From: Undaria pinnatifida
Taxonomy: Eukaryota; Sar; Phaeophyceae; Laminariales; Alariaceae
Assembly: GCA_012845835.1 (NCBI GenBank)
Contig: JABAKD010000004.1
Location: forward strand, 8,530,732-8,594,731
Direction of reading: 5' to 3'
DNA: 64,000 nucleotides
Part shown: one piece after another, positions 31,111 to 42,879 of the stretch
How positions within the stretch are numbered: position 1 is the first letter of the stretch
Layout: every line of letters starts with the position of its first letter
The notes under the pieces: generated by a model
Seen by the model: the letters and a program-made list of their open reading frames with translations, nothing else
What the model was told of the DNA's origin: nothing
Databases searched by the model: none
Position numbers and translations under genes: made by a program

Positions 31111-32830
31111 TAAGGGGGCAGGGGGGATAAAGGGAGGGGCGGGGATCGACATTTATAGGTCGCATATAATATATAAATAGCAGCTTGCTGCACGCGTGGT
31201 GCTTGGTCTTGGCGACGGTGGGGGCGACGGGGTTGCAAGCGAGAGGGGGGGGTTCGACATTTTTATATGGCTTAAATGAATAGGAGATTACTGCACGCAT
31301 GGTGCTAGGTCTAGGCGACGATGGGGGCGGCGGGGAAAGCGGGCGGGAGGGGGGGGGGGGGATATCTGGAACCTGAAAATCATAGAAATGATTTAAGCTA
31401 CTGCGTGGATGGCTCGAAAAGTAAAGAGGTGACATCACCTGTCGGGTAGTACTCTGGCCGATTTTGATTTTTGGTCGGGCCGCGGGGGAGAGAGGGAGGG
31501 CGGGGGGGGGGGGGGGGGGGGCAAGGACAACAAGAAGATGCCAGATACATGTATACCCGGTACAATCATGCATGTGGCGTCCGGGTTGTTTTCCTGGGCC
31601 ATGGCGCCGAGGCTCTCGGCTTTTTCAAGTTTCCAGTTTGCACTTACAATCAATCAACCTCTCTTTCGCTTCGAATGATTAGTTCTATGTTTCCTTCCTG
31701 GGCAAGGGTAGTGGGAGGCAAGTACCACCCGCGGAGCGAAGCGCCTTGCAGTACAATCTCCGTAGCGTTGGTGCAGGGTGAGATATTAAACAAATTAAAA
31801 TACGCTACATATAGTTGTGAGATCGAATATTTAGGTTCATCGTCTAAACTCCTATTTGCACGGGTTGTGTGTGATACTCCGACCTCGCAGGGTGAGATAT
31901 TTCAAAAACAAAAATATACTCCATCTATCCGAGATCGAAGATTTCGTCGCAACTCATCTTTGCAAGCTGTGTGTGATACTCCGATCGCGCGTATTGCTCC
32001 AGTAAGTGCCCTCATCAAGGATATTGACAGGTGACTCCCCTTAGAACTAGCTTGTACCAGGGTAAACAGGGTGATGTTGATCAATAATCTGTTCACGGGA
32101 ACTATAAAACCCGTTTCTGAGGGGGACAAAATCTGAAGACTGTGGAAGGAATGCATCATTTTATCATGTATATCCTGTGAGTCTTATAACCGGTGAGGGG
32201 GGGGCGGGGTTTTAGGGGGGGGGGGGGGGAGGGGGGGGGGGCGGGTTAAGGGAGGGGAAGGGCGGGATTGGGGGGGGGCGGGCGTACTCATTTGTTGCTT
32301 GCCTTAGTGATTTGACCATTGACCACGCATCCCTTTCGAGACGGCGCACCGTTCCTACTCCTAATAGAGACAACTCCCACATTTGGGCGCTCGTTGTACG
32401 CTTTTCCCATAAATTACGTAAACACTGTTTGCATGTTCTAGCCCCGTCCTGTTTGCCGTCTGTGGCCACCGTCTACCTGCTACGATAGCGATCGTTCTCT
32501 CGCTACTCTCTAGTCTTCCAAACTCTTCCATGCCACGTTCGTCTAATTTCCTCATCTCCTCCTCTAACGCATCATCCCGATCCTCCTCGTATATTTCACG
32601 TTCTCCTACTATGCTAGTCCTAGTCTCTGTTGTTCGTTGTGGTTTAGGTCGCATGAATGTATAGGAGCGTACTGTACGCGTGGCTCTAAGTCTAGGCGAT
32701 GGTGGGGGTGGCGGAGACGGAGGGGCGGGGTGGAAGGTTGATTAGAACTATCAAACCTTGTTCATGACTTGGAGCTACAACCGCATGGATGGCTCGAACT
32801 ATATGTATGATGTGTGTATTATTCACATTA
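31111..32830 (+). repeat. Poly-G-run repeats and two further arms, 31-33 kb
   Basis: Modules beginning GCACGCGTGGTGCT(T/A)GGTCT occur at 31188 and 31290, and a related one at 32675, each followed by G-runs as at 7428-8520. A short arm lies at 31785-31880 and a longer one at 31893-32210 (CTGTGAGATCG, GTGTGTGATACTCCGA). Long G tracts are at 31350-31360, 31500-31520 and 32198-32240. Proline-rich open frames on minus are artefacts of these tracts. From 32831 to 33395 no feature is seen. Confidence 0.75.
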
Positions 32831-33395
32831 GACCGATAGTAGCCCACCGATCTGCATCCAGCACAACCAGTATCCGTGTCCGTCCTGATGCCTCATAGAG
32901 AGACGAGCTGCTGTGGTCGCACACTACGAGGAGACAGCAGACACACAATATTGCAAATACAGCAAGGTGATGAGGCCATGCTATGCCAACCGCGATTGAG
33001 CACTCGGGCAAAAAAAAAAAAGTATACAAGCGAGCAAACCAGAAAAAATTACACTACTAGAAGAAAAAAAAGCAAGCGAAGATTAATAAGAAAGCCAAGG
33101 GTGCTCAAAACTTTTCTTTTTCTACCCTTATGTAACATTTTCTTATTTCGGCCCTCTCAGACAGGGGTGGAGGGGGTACAGGACAGCCACCCCCCCCTGC
33201 CAACTCCATACAACCTCCTATACAAAACAAATCCTACTCTTATGAAATCTATTTAAAGGGGTGCCGTGGGGGAATGGGGCACCATACTATCCACGTGCCC
33301 CCCCTCTGCTTCGGCGGGATGCGACAGCTCGGAAGGATCTGGGCACATGACAGTCCCTGTTGGTAGAGAGGCAAAGAGAGAGGAGAGAGATCATA

Positions 33396-33584
33396 ATGAG
33401 CACAACAAGTTCCGGGCTGGTCCCAACCTCGGATGCCTTCGATGAGAAGACCTGGCTAGAGAAAGTCTGCCCAAAGCCGTTCGATGCCTCGAAACACAAG
33501 TGCTTCTGCGGGCGCAGCTCCGGCGACGGTTCAGCGGTCGACGCGGACAACGCACGGCAGCATGAGCTTTCAGCAAAGCACTAA
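33396..33584 (+). CDS. Small protein with C2H2-like zinc-binding pattern, hypothetical
   Basis: 62 codons from ATG 33396 (an upstream in-frame ATG lies at 33360). The residues FDEKTWLEKVCPKPF are followed by HKCFCGRSS and end ARQHELSAKH, giving Cys-x-Cys-x16-His-x5-His. That spacing resembles a loose C2H2/BED-type finger and would fit a DNA-binding module, but the match is weak. The amino-acid composition is balanced, unlike the low-complexity chance ORFs nearby. No upstream or downstream exon could be shown, and no neighbouring gene helps. Confidence is limited to a plausible small gene or exon. Confidence 0.35.
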   Translation: MSTTSSGLVPTSDAFDEKTWLEKVCPKPFDASKHKCFCGRSSGDGSAVDADNARQHELSAKH

Positions 33585-34528
33585 GAAGAATGAGTTCAGA
33601 AAGCTGATAGCTTGCTTTCCTGTTGTGTTAGATTGTATCCGAATCTTGTGTATAATATGCCTCGTTGTTTGGTCTTGTACAGTTGTGACCGCAGTTGTTA
33701 TTATTATGTAAACCGACATGCACACAGACGCCGCTGTCCAGGTGGGAAGAGGCGCGGTGGGAGAGAGGAGCGCTTGGTGCGTCGAACTTTTAAGCTCGAA
33801 CAGAACGCTCAAATTGCAGTTACCGCAAGAAAGAGACAAAAGTAGGCGGTAGAGGCAGCAGGCGTTGCAACAGCAGCAGGTATTGGAAAAAGAATACCTT
33901 GAATACCTCGAGAGCGATCACTTCAGAGGCGCCTTGGCTTGGATGAGATCAGTATTGCGCGAAACAACTGCTGCTGTGCAACAATGCAACCAATATGTGG
34001 TGTAATGCGACTGCTGCTTGTCGAGCTACTGCTGTCGCGCAATACGTGCAAACTGCTGTCTCATGTGGCAAACTGCACGTGACAGGCTCCGCCAACCGTC
34101 TCGCCGGCTCTTCCCCTCTTATAATCTGGTATTTCAAAACAATCCTCACATAAATAGAGCGGCGTTGCCAGTAGCAAGGCAGCAAATGGATATATAGAAT
34201 GCAAGTACCGCCAAGATCTCGGATCTGATCCACGGAAATGGGCCCGAATGCACGTGCAGCAGCACAAGCACTCGCAACACCACAAGTGAGAACTGATTAT
34301 GCTGTCGATGCTGTAGATGCTGTAGGGGTTTCACCATAGCACAATGCTGTCGTGTTGCGTTTCTTGTCGCTCGACACTCGTCGTCGCCCCAAGCACGTTG
34401 CAAATGTTTGAACGCTGTGTAGACTAGCCCTCGTGATCTTATGCACATGGAGCAAATGTATGGAAATAATTAATTCCTTTTTCTAAGCAATGTATCATTG
34501 GATATTGTCTACATTGGCAGGCGACTTG
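33585..34528. other. No gene recognised
   Basis: Only short open frames without motifs occur. CTG/CAG-rich pieces are scattered at 33855-33880, 33968-33980 and 34310-34325. Nothing further can be supported. Confidence 0.4.
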
Positions 34529-34760
34529 GAGGAGGAGGAGGAGGAGGAGGAGGAGGAGGAGGAGGAGGAGGAGGAGGCGGAGGAGGAGGGGGTGTGATGG
34601 GGAAGAGGACGGGGGGGGGGAAGGAGGAGATCGACGACGAGGTGGACGAGGAGGAGGAATAAGAGCCGAGGAGCAGGAAGAGTAGGAAGAGGAGAAGGAG
34701 CAGGAGGAGAAGCAGCAGGGGGAGGGGAAGGCGGACGAGGAGGGGGGGGCTGGAGAGGAA
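34529..34760 (+). repeat. Polypurine (GAG/GGA) tract
   Basis: Almost pure purine on the plus strand: (GAGGAG)n at 34529-34580, then AGGAGGAGGGGG, GAAGAGGA and GGAGAAGGAGCAGGAGGAGA stretches. Minus-strand frames encode poly-Pro, Ser and Leu. The tract could form triplex DNA. It shows no coding evidence of its own. Confidence 0.85.
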
Positions 34761-35329
34761 GAGCAGCCGAACCTCAGCTCGAGGGGGCGTCGACGTATCA
34801 AGAGACGGCACTTTGTTCTCATTTAAGGAGGTAGTGCAGAGGGCGTGACGGTTGGGTGCTGCACACGTTGAGAGCGGCGCGTTATTGTGCGAAGACAGCA
34901 AAAAAAGCTGTCCATTGCCGTCTTTGGCACACCAGGAGTTTTTTTTGCGCTTACCAGTTTGGAGAAGCTTGGATTTTATCGTCGTTTATTTCTGTGTTTA
35001 TTTCTTTTTCCTTTGGTGCCGTCGCTAAAGACTTTTATCAGGGGGCAAAATGAGGGCATTTTCCCCCACTGCCGCGATGGACCAACAAGCTTGTACATAT
35101 AGACTATATGTAGGTGTTTCCGTCAAGCAGGTACTCGTGCTCGTAACGTGTTGAGCGGTGACGTGTGACGTCAACGCACGCATTGCGCGCATTGAGAGGG
35201 GAAAAGGGACCAGAGCTCTAGAAAAAAACGATGAGAATATAAAATAAATACAAATCGGCCCTCCGGCGGGGGGGGGGGGGGGGGGTACGGGGTACATAAA
35301 TAGGTGTGCAGGATAACATTCTGCGGGAG

Positions 35330-35850
35330 CACCCTTGAGAAAGATTGAAAGGAAAAACACAAGGTCGAACTTCGAAAAAGAGGGAAACAGGATGGCAAGA
35401 CAAGAATGGAAAACCAAAGCGGACCCCCGACAGGCAGCAACTATTATTGACAGCAACACACAGCAGATAGATGACGCCACATCCAAGCAACATCGGGGGC
35501 AGCAACCACATATTGGGACCCTAGCTAGATAGTAGAAGGTCCTAGGAGTATTGCCGCATCAGGCGTACACAGTATTTGACATTTCTAACCATTTTCGCCC
35601 TGTGATATCATCAGGGGGCATTTCGACCGGTATTTCGCACATATGGGTTAGGGTCAGGGTTAGGGACCCTGCCGCATGGTCTATCACGTGCGCGCTGTTT
35701 CTGGCGACATGGTGGTGCCATTACCGTCAACCAACGTCGCTCCCGTACCGCATACTGAAACGAAGCCTAGACTAGATAATCAGCAAACAAAAACGCAGCA
35801 ACAAGGCAGATGACACCACCCAGCCGGCGTCGGGCTAGCACCTAGCTAAA
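35330..35850 (-). repeat. Inverted partner of 21580-21990
   Basis: Reverse complement matches across CAGCAACACACAGCAGATAG, GCAGCAACCACATATTGGGA and GTTTCTGGCGACATGGTGG (against 21711-type GCATCACTATGTTGTCAGAA). The end is GATGACACCACCCAGCCGGC. It holds an extra insert around 35555-35670. Poly-G (35269-35286) precedes it. From 34761 to 35329 no gene is seen. Confidence 0.75.
35644..35664 (+). repeat. Interstitial telomere-like repeat
   Basis: GGGTTAGGGTCAGGGTTAGG: two TTAGGG units and one TCAGGG. Similar scattered units (GTAGGGTTAG, CTAGGGTTAG) lie at 43055-43095. Too short to imply a chromosome end. Confidence 0.5.
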
Positions 35851-36179
35851 CTGGGTTCCGAATGCAACTAAATGCTATTAATGAAGGATGGAGCATTGCT
35901 GCCCCTGGTCTTTCCTCTACTTTCCGCATCTTCGACGGCGGTACCCATAATATCCAGATCGACGTCATCGTCTCAATAGCCTCCACAAGGGGTACCCAAA
36001 TGGACAATAGAAGAGGGCAAAATAAGGCAAAGGAAAAGGAAAAGAAAAAAAAATTACCAGGTACATGATGATCCGCATGTAAATACCAGGTACATGCTGC
36101 ACACACCGCATTGTCGTTTTGTTTGCCGTTCGTCCGGCTGCTGTCTGCCTCACGCACTGTGCTGTACTGCTACAATACC

Positions 36180-37470
36180 CGCAAGTTGCACGACGCACAC
36201 TGGGCCGATCACGATGAGCCCGGGGTCGGATGAACGAGCAAGGACGGGAGGAGGCGCTCTCGCCGGTTCCATGTCAAGTCGTCGTGCAAGAGTTTGTCGT
36301 AGAGGGCGCTCGATCTGAGCGGTTACATCGTGGTGGGGTCCTGTTACGAGCCTTCGTGAAAATGCAGTCGCGACGAGTTTCCCGTCATACCGTACACACA
36401 AACTGAAAGATCCTCAACGACCTACTCTCTAGAAGTAGTAATACCATGTATGATGCATACGAGTGCTCGTGGTAATTATGCTGCTGCTTTTTTGCTGTTC
36501 ACGGAAGAGGCCCACCTTCAAGAAGGAGGGGGGGCGATGGGCGGCAAGGGAACTGCATGAAGGTCGTTGTTGATACTTGAAGTCTTCTTGCTGTATTAAT
36601 AGACAAGACATTTAGACTATGTCATGCTATAAAGTAGCACAGCTTCCGATTGGTCAACAAGTGCAGAGGTACGTACTGGTATTATGTACGCACGTTTGTG
36701 AAACAAAAGACCGCCTGGTGTCCAGAGTCCTGCAGCGCAGAACCAGGCAGTAGATAGTAAGCTCGAACATACATAAAGGAAAAGCGAAAACCCACATCAT
36801 CCTCGCTCGTGCCTCCTTCCAGATCCTGCACATGGAACACACATACATGAGCGACAGCAGGTACCTGTGGCGTTGGTACGCACGTACACGTTACATACCC
36901 TACCACGCTGCTTGCAAAGTTGAGTTTCAATCATTCAATCGGTCCTACTCACAGCTCACCTTTATAAAAGAAATTAACGTACCTTGCGAACCAACAACTA
37001 GTACAAACACGACTGAGTCATTATTGCTTCTAATTTGATTGGTCAAGCCCCACAGTCCCGAGACTTTTTTTTCCAGGTTGTTCCTTGCCCAGTTTGGGTC
37101 TAAATATAAACACGTTTGTTCAATAATAATACAGTATGAATATGGTTTATATTTGGTTGCTGACTCGTATTTGTTATGCCATGTACGATATTCGTCGGGG
37201 CGAAGATGACTGGCAGTATTTCGAAGACATTTGGGGTCATTATTATCATATATGGACATTTTGATCGATTCTGGGAAAAATCAAGTTTCGAAATCCATCA
37301 GCCCAGCTGCATACCAGTTACGTCATTGTACGTTGAGAACGCTAGGCCGCCGACCAATTGGATCGCGAGCGGTTAACGACTTGGTGCCCTATGGACCATG
37401 CACTGGCGGCGTGATGGATGCGCGCTGTGTTCTTTGGTGTCCTAGGAGTTCTCCGAGAGATTGCGAGCTA
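36180..37470 (-). repeat. Dispersed repeat, copy 2 (inverted partner of 5950-7125)
   Basis: Colinear in inverted order with 5950-7125 over five blocks. Block boundaries are the same, but indels separate the copies. One segment, GCTTGCAAAGTTGAGTTTCA (36910-36930), is present in the same orientation as at 6615-6635 and breaks the inversion. It is a divergent version of the dispersed-arm end. There is no conserved ORF. From 37471 to 38149 nothing is recognised. Confidence 0.75.
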
Positions 37471-39120
37471 TAGAAAAAAAAGGCAGAGGAGGTCTGGCCA
37501 CCCACGCATCGAGCGTCATAGAAGCAGAAGACGCGTTCATGTTATTGCTTCTCCCGCTCCTCCCCACCACCTCAACGAGTGTGACCATAATCACCAGCTG
37601 AATTGCCCGGTTCTGTGAGACGTTTCGTACGCTGGGATAGCTCCTGCCTTCGGCGAAGCCCGAGGCTCTTCCTTCAGGTAAGAGGTTTTATAACAATCTG
37701 CAATTGAAAATCGTCAGGAGGTTTTGTGTATATCTTGGGAGACCGATCTCGATGTGGATGGCGGCCCGTGGTTGGCTGTCGGGGCAGCCAGAATGATAGC
37801 TGCTGCTGCTGTGTCATTGACCACTGCAGATTACCCTGGTGAGTGGGGCAGAGCAAAGAGCATGGCATATTTTAGGTATGCGCCCATGATATGCGCAACC
37901 TGCTATTAATACTGCTGCTGTACCTGGGATAGAACCAGTGACGCAGCCTCTATGCATACATTGTTGGTGTCTAGTCTACTCGTACGCGCCATCTTGTTTG
38001 TAATATCGTATTCTATGACAAAACCTCTCAATTGCTGCTCTCTGCTACTACTGCCGTTGCCGCTGCTGCTGGTTGCTGTCCCTGCTGCGAAGAAACGCAG
38101 CTACGAACGAATAGCACATCATACCACGAATCATAGTGTATCCACAGCTCAGGAGAAACAAACTTCTAGGTAGAAATGGTAGTTGGATCCCATGATGTAC
38201 ACAGGCTGCCGGCAATACACGCCCTTCCCGACAGTAAAACTGAACGCCTTCATTTGTGGCAGGTGGGCAGGCGTTGCTGCTGCGGCCTGTCTGCTGCGCC
38301 TGTCTGCATGTGTCTGTGTGTGCCTCGCTCAAATAAGCTGGTACCGACGATGGGCGGGCGATTGTTGTTCTAGCCTGATATTTTGGTGTTGCTCTTTTTA
38401 TCGGAATAGACCAAGGTCGTTCTGGATTTTTTATATAGTTTGTCTAACTTAACATCAGCTGGATATCATTCCAGACTAGTCTTTAAGTACAAGTGTTCAT
38501 GTTATTACTGCTGTAGTATCACGGACCTGACATTTCGTACAGTGAACACGCACGGACGCAATTCATCGTACTTTCTCGGCACCATCTCGTACGCTGGCCG
38601 TCGCTGCCCATGAACGAAGTGCTCGGAACTTATGCCTGTGTCTCGCTTGGTCTCCGCCGTTGCAATCAGTCGTCTCGAGTGGGTTTCGCGCTCTGATCGA
38701 TCGCGTACATCTTACATGATGTGTTTCCCGCAACGATTTTTTCATACCTTGAGATACGATACCTAACTGCTGCAGCATATTTTCACCGAACATGAATAAT
38801 GAGGAGTTTACTACGCGACAAAATGGTATATTTAGACATTAAAATCAGGTACAAAACAATGTGGGAGAGACGGCGAGCCAGCCTTTGGGGCATGAAGGCA
38901 AGGCGCGTGACATACAGCTGAATTGCTGCCACGGGGGGCGGGGGGGGGTGCTTACTGCTTATAGACTAGACGGCGACTGCAGCAGCAGCAGCTGTGGCTG
39001 CCAGCGGTGGCTGGCGCAAAACAAAGAAGCTATCGAATGTACGACGAAACTGCTGTAGCGAAGTTGTTGGACAGATAATGTATACCAGGTTCAAGCTCCC
39101 GGCGGGGCATTCCTTTTGGC

Positions 39121-39244
39121 TAGCGCTGGATTGCGAATGCAATTGAGTGAATCGACACACGATGTGTATGAAAATACGTGAAAGTGTGGTGAGCTTGAGC
39201 TTTATTTTTCCCCGTCCGCCGGGGGATTAATTAAACAAAAAAAA
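39121..39244 (+). mobile_element. SINE-like element, divergent 5'-truncated copy 2
   Basis: Matches the 3' two-thirds of the SINE-like family from about TAGCG(C/T)TGG to the A-rich end AAACAAAAAAAA. The hairpin ATTGC-GAAT-GCAAT (39130-39143) replaces GCTGC-GAAA-GCAGC of copy 1 with both changed pairs still complementary. It starts inside the family sequence, so it is 5' truncated. Confidence 0.7.
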
Positions 39245-39960
39245 CTTGTCATGGATGGAGCTCAGCGGCCGTTTGTGGCATGTCTGCAAGCGCTGCCGCT
39301 GCGACCTGTCTGCTGTGCCTGCCTGTGCCTGCCCGCGCCTCCCCCAATACAACAAGCAAGCACAGCTGGTACTAGCGATGAGGAGGCAATTAAAAGTACT
39401 CGAGGTGCCCGTAGTATATGGTTGACCTGGTGGTAGCTATAACAGATAAGGGTACGCACAAATTTCGGAGATCGACAGGTACATGTACGCAACTCAACGT
39501 ACTTTCTCGGGTTAATGTGACGCCCCGTCGCTGATGACAAAGGAAGCGCTCCGATATCGTCCTTTGTCCTCGGCCGTTCTCCAACAGGCAATCGGTCGCT
39601 TGGGTTCGGTCGCGCGCACTTATCGATGGTATATGGCATGTATGATACTTACGTGTTTCCCGTGAGTATTTTTTGTGCCCTGAGGTATCCGGTACCCCGA
39701 GGTACCTGGTACATACTTGACCAAACCTTAGGATTTTCCTACACACAAATATGATTCCCGCTTTAAAAACAGGTATAGGCACCACAAATACAGTTGACCC
39801 TCTGCGTTAGTTAGAGGTGATGAGTGAACCTTCGGGACATGAACACAGGGCGCGTGGCGTACAGCGAAGTTGTTGACAGAGGGAGGGGTTGCTTACTGCT
39901 TAGAGACTCCGGGTCGCTGCTGCAGCTGGTGCAAATCAACAAAGCTACACATATGGTAGG

Positions 39961-40033
39961 CGTCCCCGATGGAGTAGGTGGTGGATCTCGCCCCTACCAA
40001 CATCGAGGTCGTGGGTTCAAGCCTAACCGAGGG
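39961..40033 (+). other. tRNA-like sequence
   Basis: CCCCGATGGAGTAGGTGG resembles an A-box region. GTGGGTTCAAGCCTAACC has a B-box core (GGTTCAA) with four of five T-stem pairs. There is no normal anticodon arm. It lies at the end of an array unit and could be a pol III-derived fragment. Confidence 0.3.
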
Positions 40034-40430
40034 CATATTCGTGCTTGCAGGACTCTCTCTCGCCTAAAATTAGTTGAGGGGAAAGCGCAAGATCGTGAGT
40101 TAGCAAATAATATATGGGAATCGACGAGTATAACAGCTGAAAAGCGGGAGTGATGAACCCTGCCAGTATGCGCGATAAAAAATTACCCATGTACCCGGGT
40201 GGGAAAATATAAATCACCTATGGCCACGGCTTGTCCAGAAGGTCGCCGTAGGTAATAGCTATTAAGAGTTGAACTGGAGAGAGTAAAAGCAATGAAAATA
40301 AAAAAAAAATGATCATATGAAACTCTAAAAAGTATGCTGAGCAGAAAACGTACCCTTCGGGAAGGGCGGCTCTTCCTATGAGTGGAGCTGAGCGGCCGCG
40401 ATTCGCCAGCAAGCATTACTGCTGCTGCGG

Positions 40431-40431
<1 letters not shown>

Positions 40432-40522
<91 letters not shown>

Positions 40523-40524
40523 CC
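40432..40524 (+). repeat. (TGCC)n microsatellite, about 23 copies
   Basis: Perfect CCTG/TGCC tetranucleotide expansion inside an array unit. It lies at the place where other units read GCCTGTCTGCTGTGCCTGCC, so it probably grew from that seed. Open frames encode repeated Ala-Cys-Leu-Pro or Gln-Ala-Gly-Arg and are not taken as genes. Confidence 0.95.
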
Positions 40525-40775
40525 CGCCATGCCTGTCTGCATTACTCCGTTTCTTCCCAGAAATAGTGGGTGCCATAGAGTGGCGGGCAATTACAAATAG
40601 AACTATATCGAGGTCGTACCAATGCAAAGTTGCTGATGACGAACGAAGTGCTTCAAATGTGTATATTTATCCTCCTATATCTGCGTCTGGAGTCGATCCT
40701 GGAGTGGATCTCGCGCTCTGATCGATGATGCCCATGTATCATCTGTATGTGTTACCCGCGCCTTTTTTTTTTCTT

Positions 40776-41245
40776 GCCTTCTCGCTAAAACCGAGTCTCA
40801 CCAGACCTCTGTGGGTTGCTCCCACCAACACACTAGACTCCCGTTGGCTGTTATCTCGCCCATCGCGAGCGACCAAAGGGCTGCAATTTTGCTCCCACCG
40901 GCATTCCCGATAGCTACTTTTTGGCCAAAGCGAACCACCAAACCACTGTGAGTCTGCTCCCACCAACACATGCCTCCCGATAACCGCCTTCTCGCCAAAG
41001 CGAACCACCAACAAGCCACTGTGATTTTTCTCCCACCAATACACGCCTGCCGATTACTGCCCTCTCGCCTAAGCGAGCCACCAGAACACTTATGATTTTG
41101 CTCCTCCCAACGCACGCCTCTCGATAACTGCCTTCTCGACACAGCGAGCCGGCAAAAATCGGCGATTTTCCTCCCACCTGCACACGCCCCCCCAAGAACT
41201 GCCTTCTCGCCAGAGCGAACCAACCAAACACTGCGGCATCACACC
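40776..41245. repeat. ~70-bp minisatellite, about 6.5 units
   Basis: The recurring core CTTCTCGCCAAAGCGAACC is found near 40776, 40855, 40918, 40988, 41061, 41132 and 41203, alternating with TGCTCCCACCAACACACG. Units vary by about a fifth of positions. It is inserted in one unit of the 840-bp array. A minus frame reads through as repeats of a Gly/Arg-rich peptide, probably by chance. Confidence 0.85.
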
Positions 41246-41836
41246 AAGAGCTGCGCCCTACTTGGTCTATGAATGGTTGTACCCTGAGGTACCTGCTCCA
41301 TGTTTCATCAAACATGAAGAGTTCACTACACAACAAAGCGATATTTTTACCAACATTAAAACCAAGAATACATGAACACAAGGAGCGTGACGTACAGCAG
41401 AGTTGTGTCCAGGAGGTGTACTCACTTTGTGCATGGCCGTAGTCGTATGACCATAGACCCTCTCCCCACAATGCCGGGACGGAGCATGTCCGGTTTTCAC
41501 CGACCAGGCAAACATTGCTTGCACCAAGCACAATGCGCCGTGAGGCGTTCGGCGAGTCGCCTGAAGGGTGAAGTGCATGCTACTCAGAACCAATTGTAAA
41601 GGCGACTTGCATATGGATGACGGCTCCAATGATTTGTTTTTTTTTTCCGGTATCGCCACTTCCAGAAACAGAAATGAGGGTACTATCCGGTATGTAACTG
41701 CCTCGTGGGTGCCTTGCTATAAACACGACGTGACACGATCATTCCTCTTGTGCGGACTAAAAGTTCTCCACTCCGCACGAATGATCTAACTCGACCGCCA
41801 GCAGTGATCGACCAAAAAACAAAATGGTAACGAAGA

Positions 41837-42017
41837 CCACTGATGGGGACAGCTTACGCTATACCTACAATGGGACCCGAAGGGTGCGCCAGCTAGCGTT
41901 GGGCTGCGAAAGCAACTGAGTTAAATCGACACACGACGCGTATGAAAATACGTGGAAGTGTGGTGAGCTAAAGCTTTATTTTTCCCCATCCGCCAGAGGA
42001 TGGAAAAAAAAAAAAAA
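41837..42017 (+). mobile_element. SINE-like element, copy 3, with A-tail
   Basis: Nearly identical to 28301-28466 and 61409-61572, followed by a 14-base A-run (42004-42017). Shares GTAAC(G/A)AAGACCACTGAT with copy 4 at the left edge, so the element may begin slightly further upstream than in copy 1. The CTGC-GAAA-GCA hairpin has a C/A mismatch in this copy. Confidence 0.8.
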
Positions 42018-42879
42018 GGTACCCTGTTGTTGGTCTAGCTCATGTAGTGAGCGGCATATTTTACAGTGTCGTTGCCAACCGACGCCAACCGAACCCGTAG
42101 ATAAAATAGGCCTGGGGGAGGGGAGGGGGCTTACTGCTTAGAGACTCCGGGCTGCTGCAGCAGCTGGTGCAAAGCAACGAAGCTATTATATGCCTATAGC
42201 GTGATAAATATGACGAAACTCAAGTGTTGGACTGAAAGTGTCAGTGATGCGCATTTCCATGGCATTTCCATAACACAGCCATGGGCCTTCATGTATATTA
42301 CTTACGTCACTGATTTTTGTAGAGTTGGTAGGAGGGTTGTATACCCTTGGAAACGACCCTCCGCGATTTTTAATTTTCAGACACGGGCGTCGTAGCTGCG
42401 CTGCAACCTGTCAAATAACTCGGAAAGGCGGGGTGATCATTGATACCGGTATTTGTATTGTGGTTTTTGGTTCGATTGCTCTTGTTTCACTGCATGCCCG
42501 CGGGTCGTCACTCTGACAGCACTCCAGACAGCAGGCGCGTTCGTCTGTGCTCACGATTACCGTGCGGTTCGTACGGTGCAGGCAGCCCAACCGCTGTAGT
42601 TTGTAGCCGCAAGTTGGTTAGTTGTGGGAACGGGGGAACTCTATGCTGTAGTTGAGTGGATACCCGCGGTCATGTGAGTTCAGTTTGCGCATTGGACCTT
42701 TTCACTTGTGCGCCCTTCGTATCGTGCATTTTACGCGGGAAAGCGTGGTATTTCCCGGACGAATTTTAATTTTATTTGGTTTTTCGGATCTTCCTAGGGC
42801 TCCAGCACCTTTGTGTGACCACGGACTCTAGATTTTTGACAAGAGTTAATGTGAGAACAACAACAGCAACAACAACATG

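Noticed and set aside
35644..35664. Chromosome-end telomere
   Set aside because: Only three units, one variant, embedded in an inverted repeat with DNA on both sides.
40183..40627. Gln-Ala-Gly-Arg and Ala-Cys-Leu-Pro repeat frames
   Set aside because: Direct translation of the (TGCC)n microsatellite; other units of the array lack it.
40739..41531. Long minus-strand frames (up to 205 codons) through the 70-bp minisatellite
   Set aside because: The frame stays open because of the repeat; no start context, no domain, and neighbouring array units have no counterpart.
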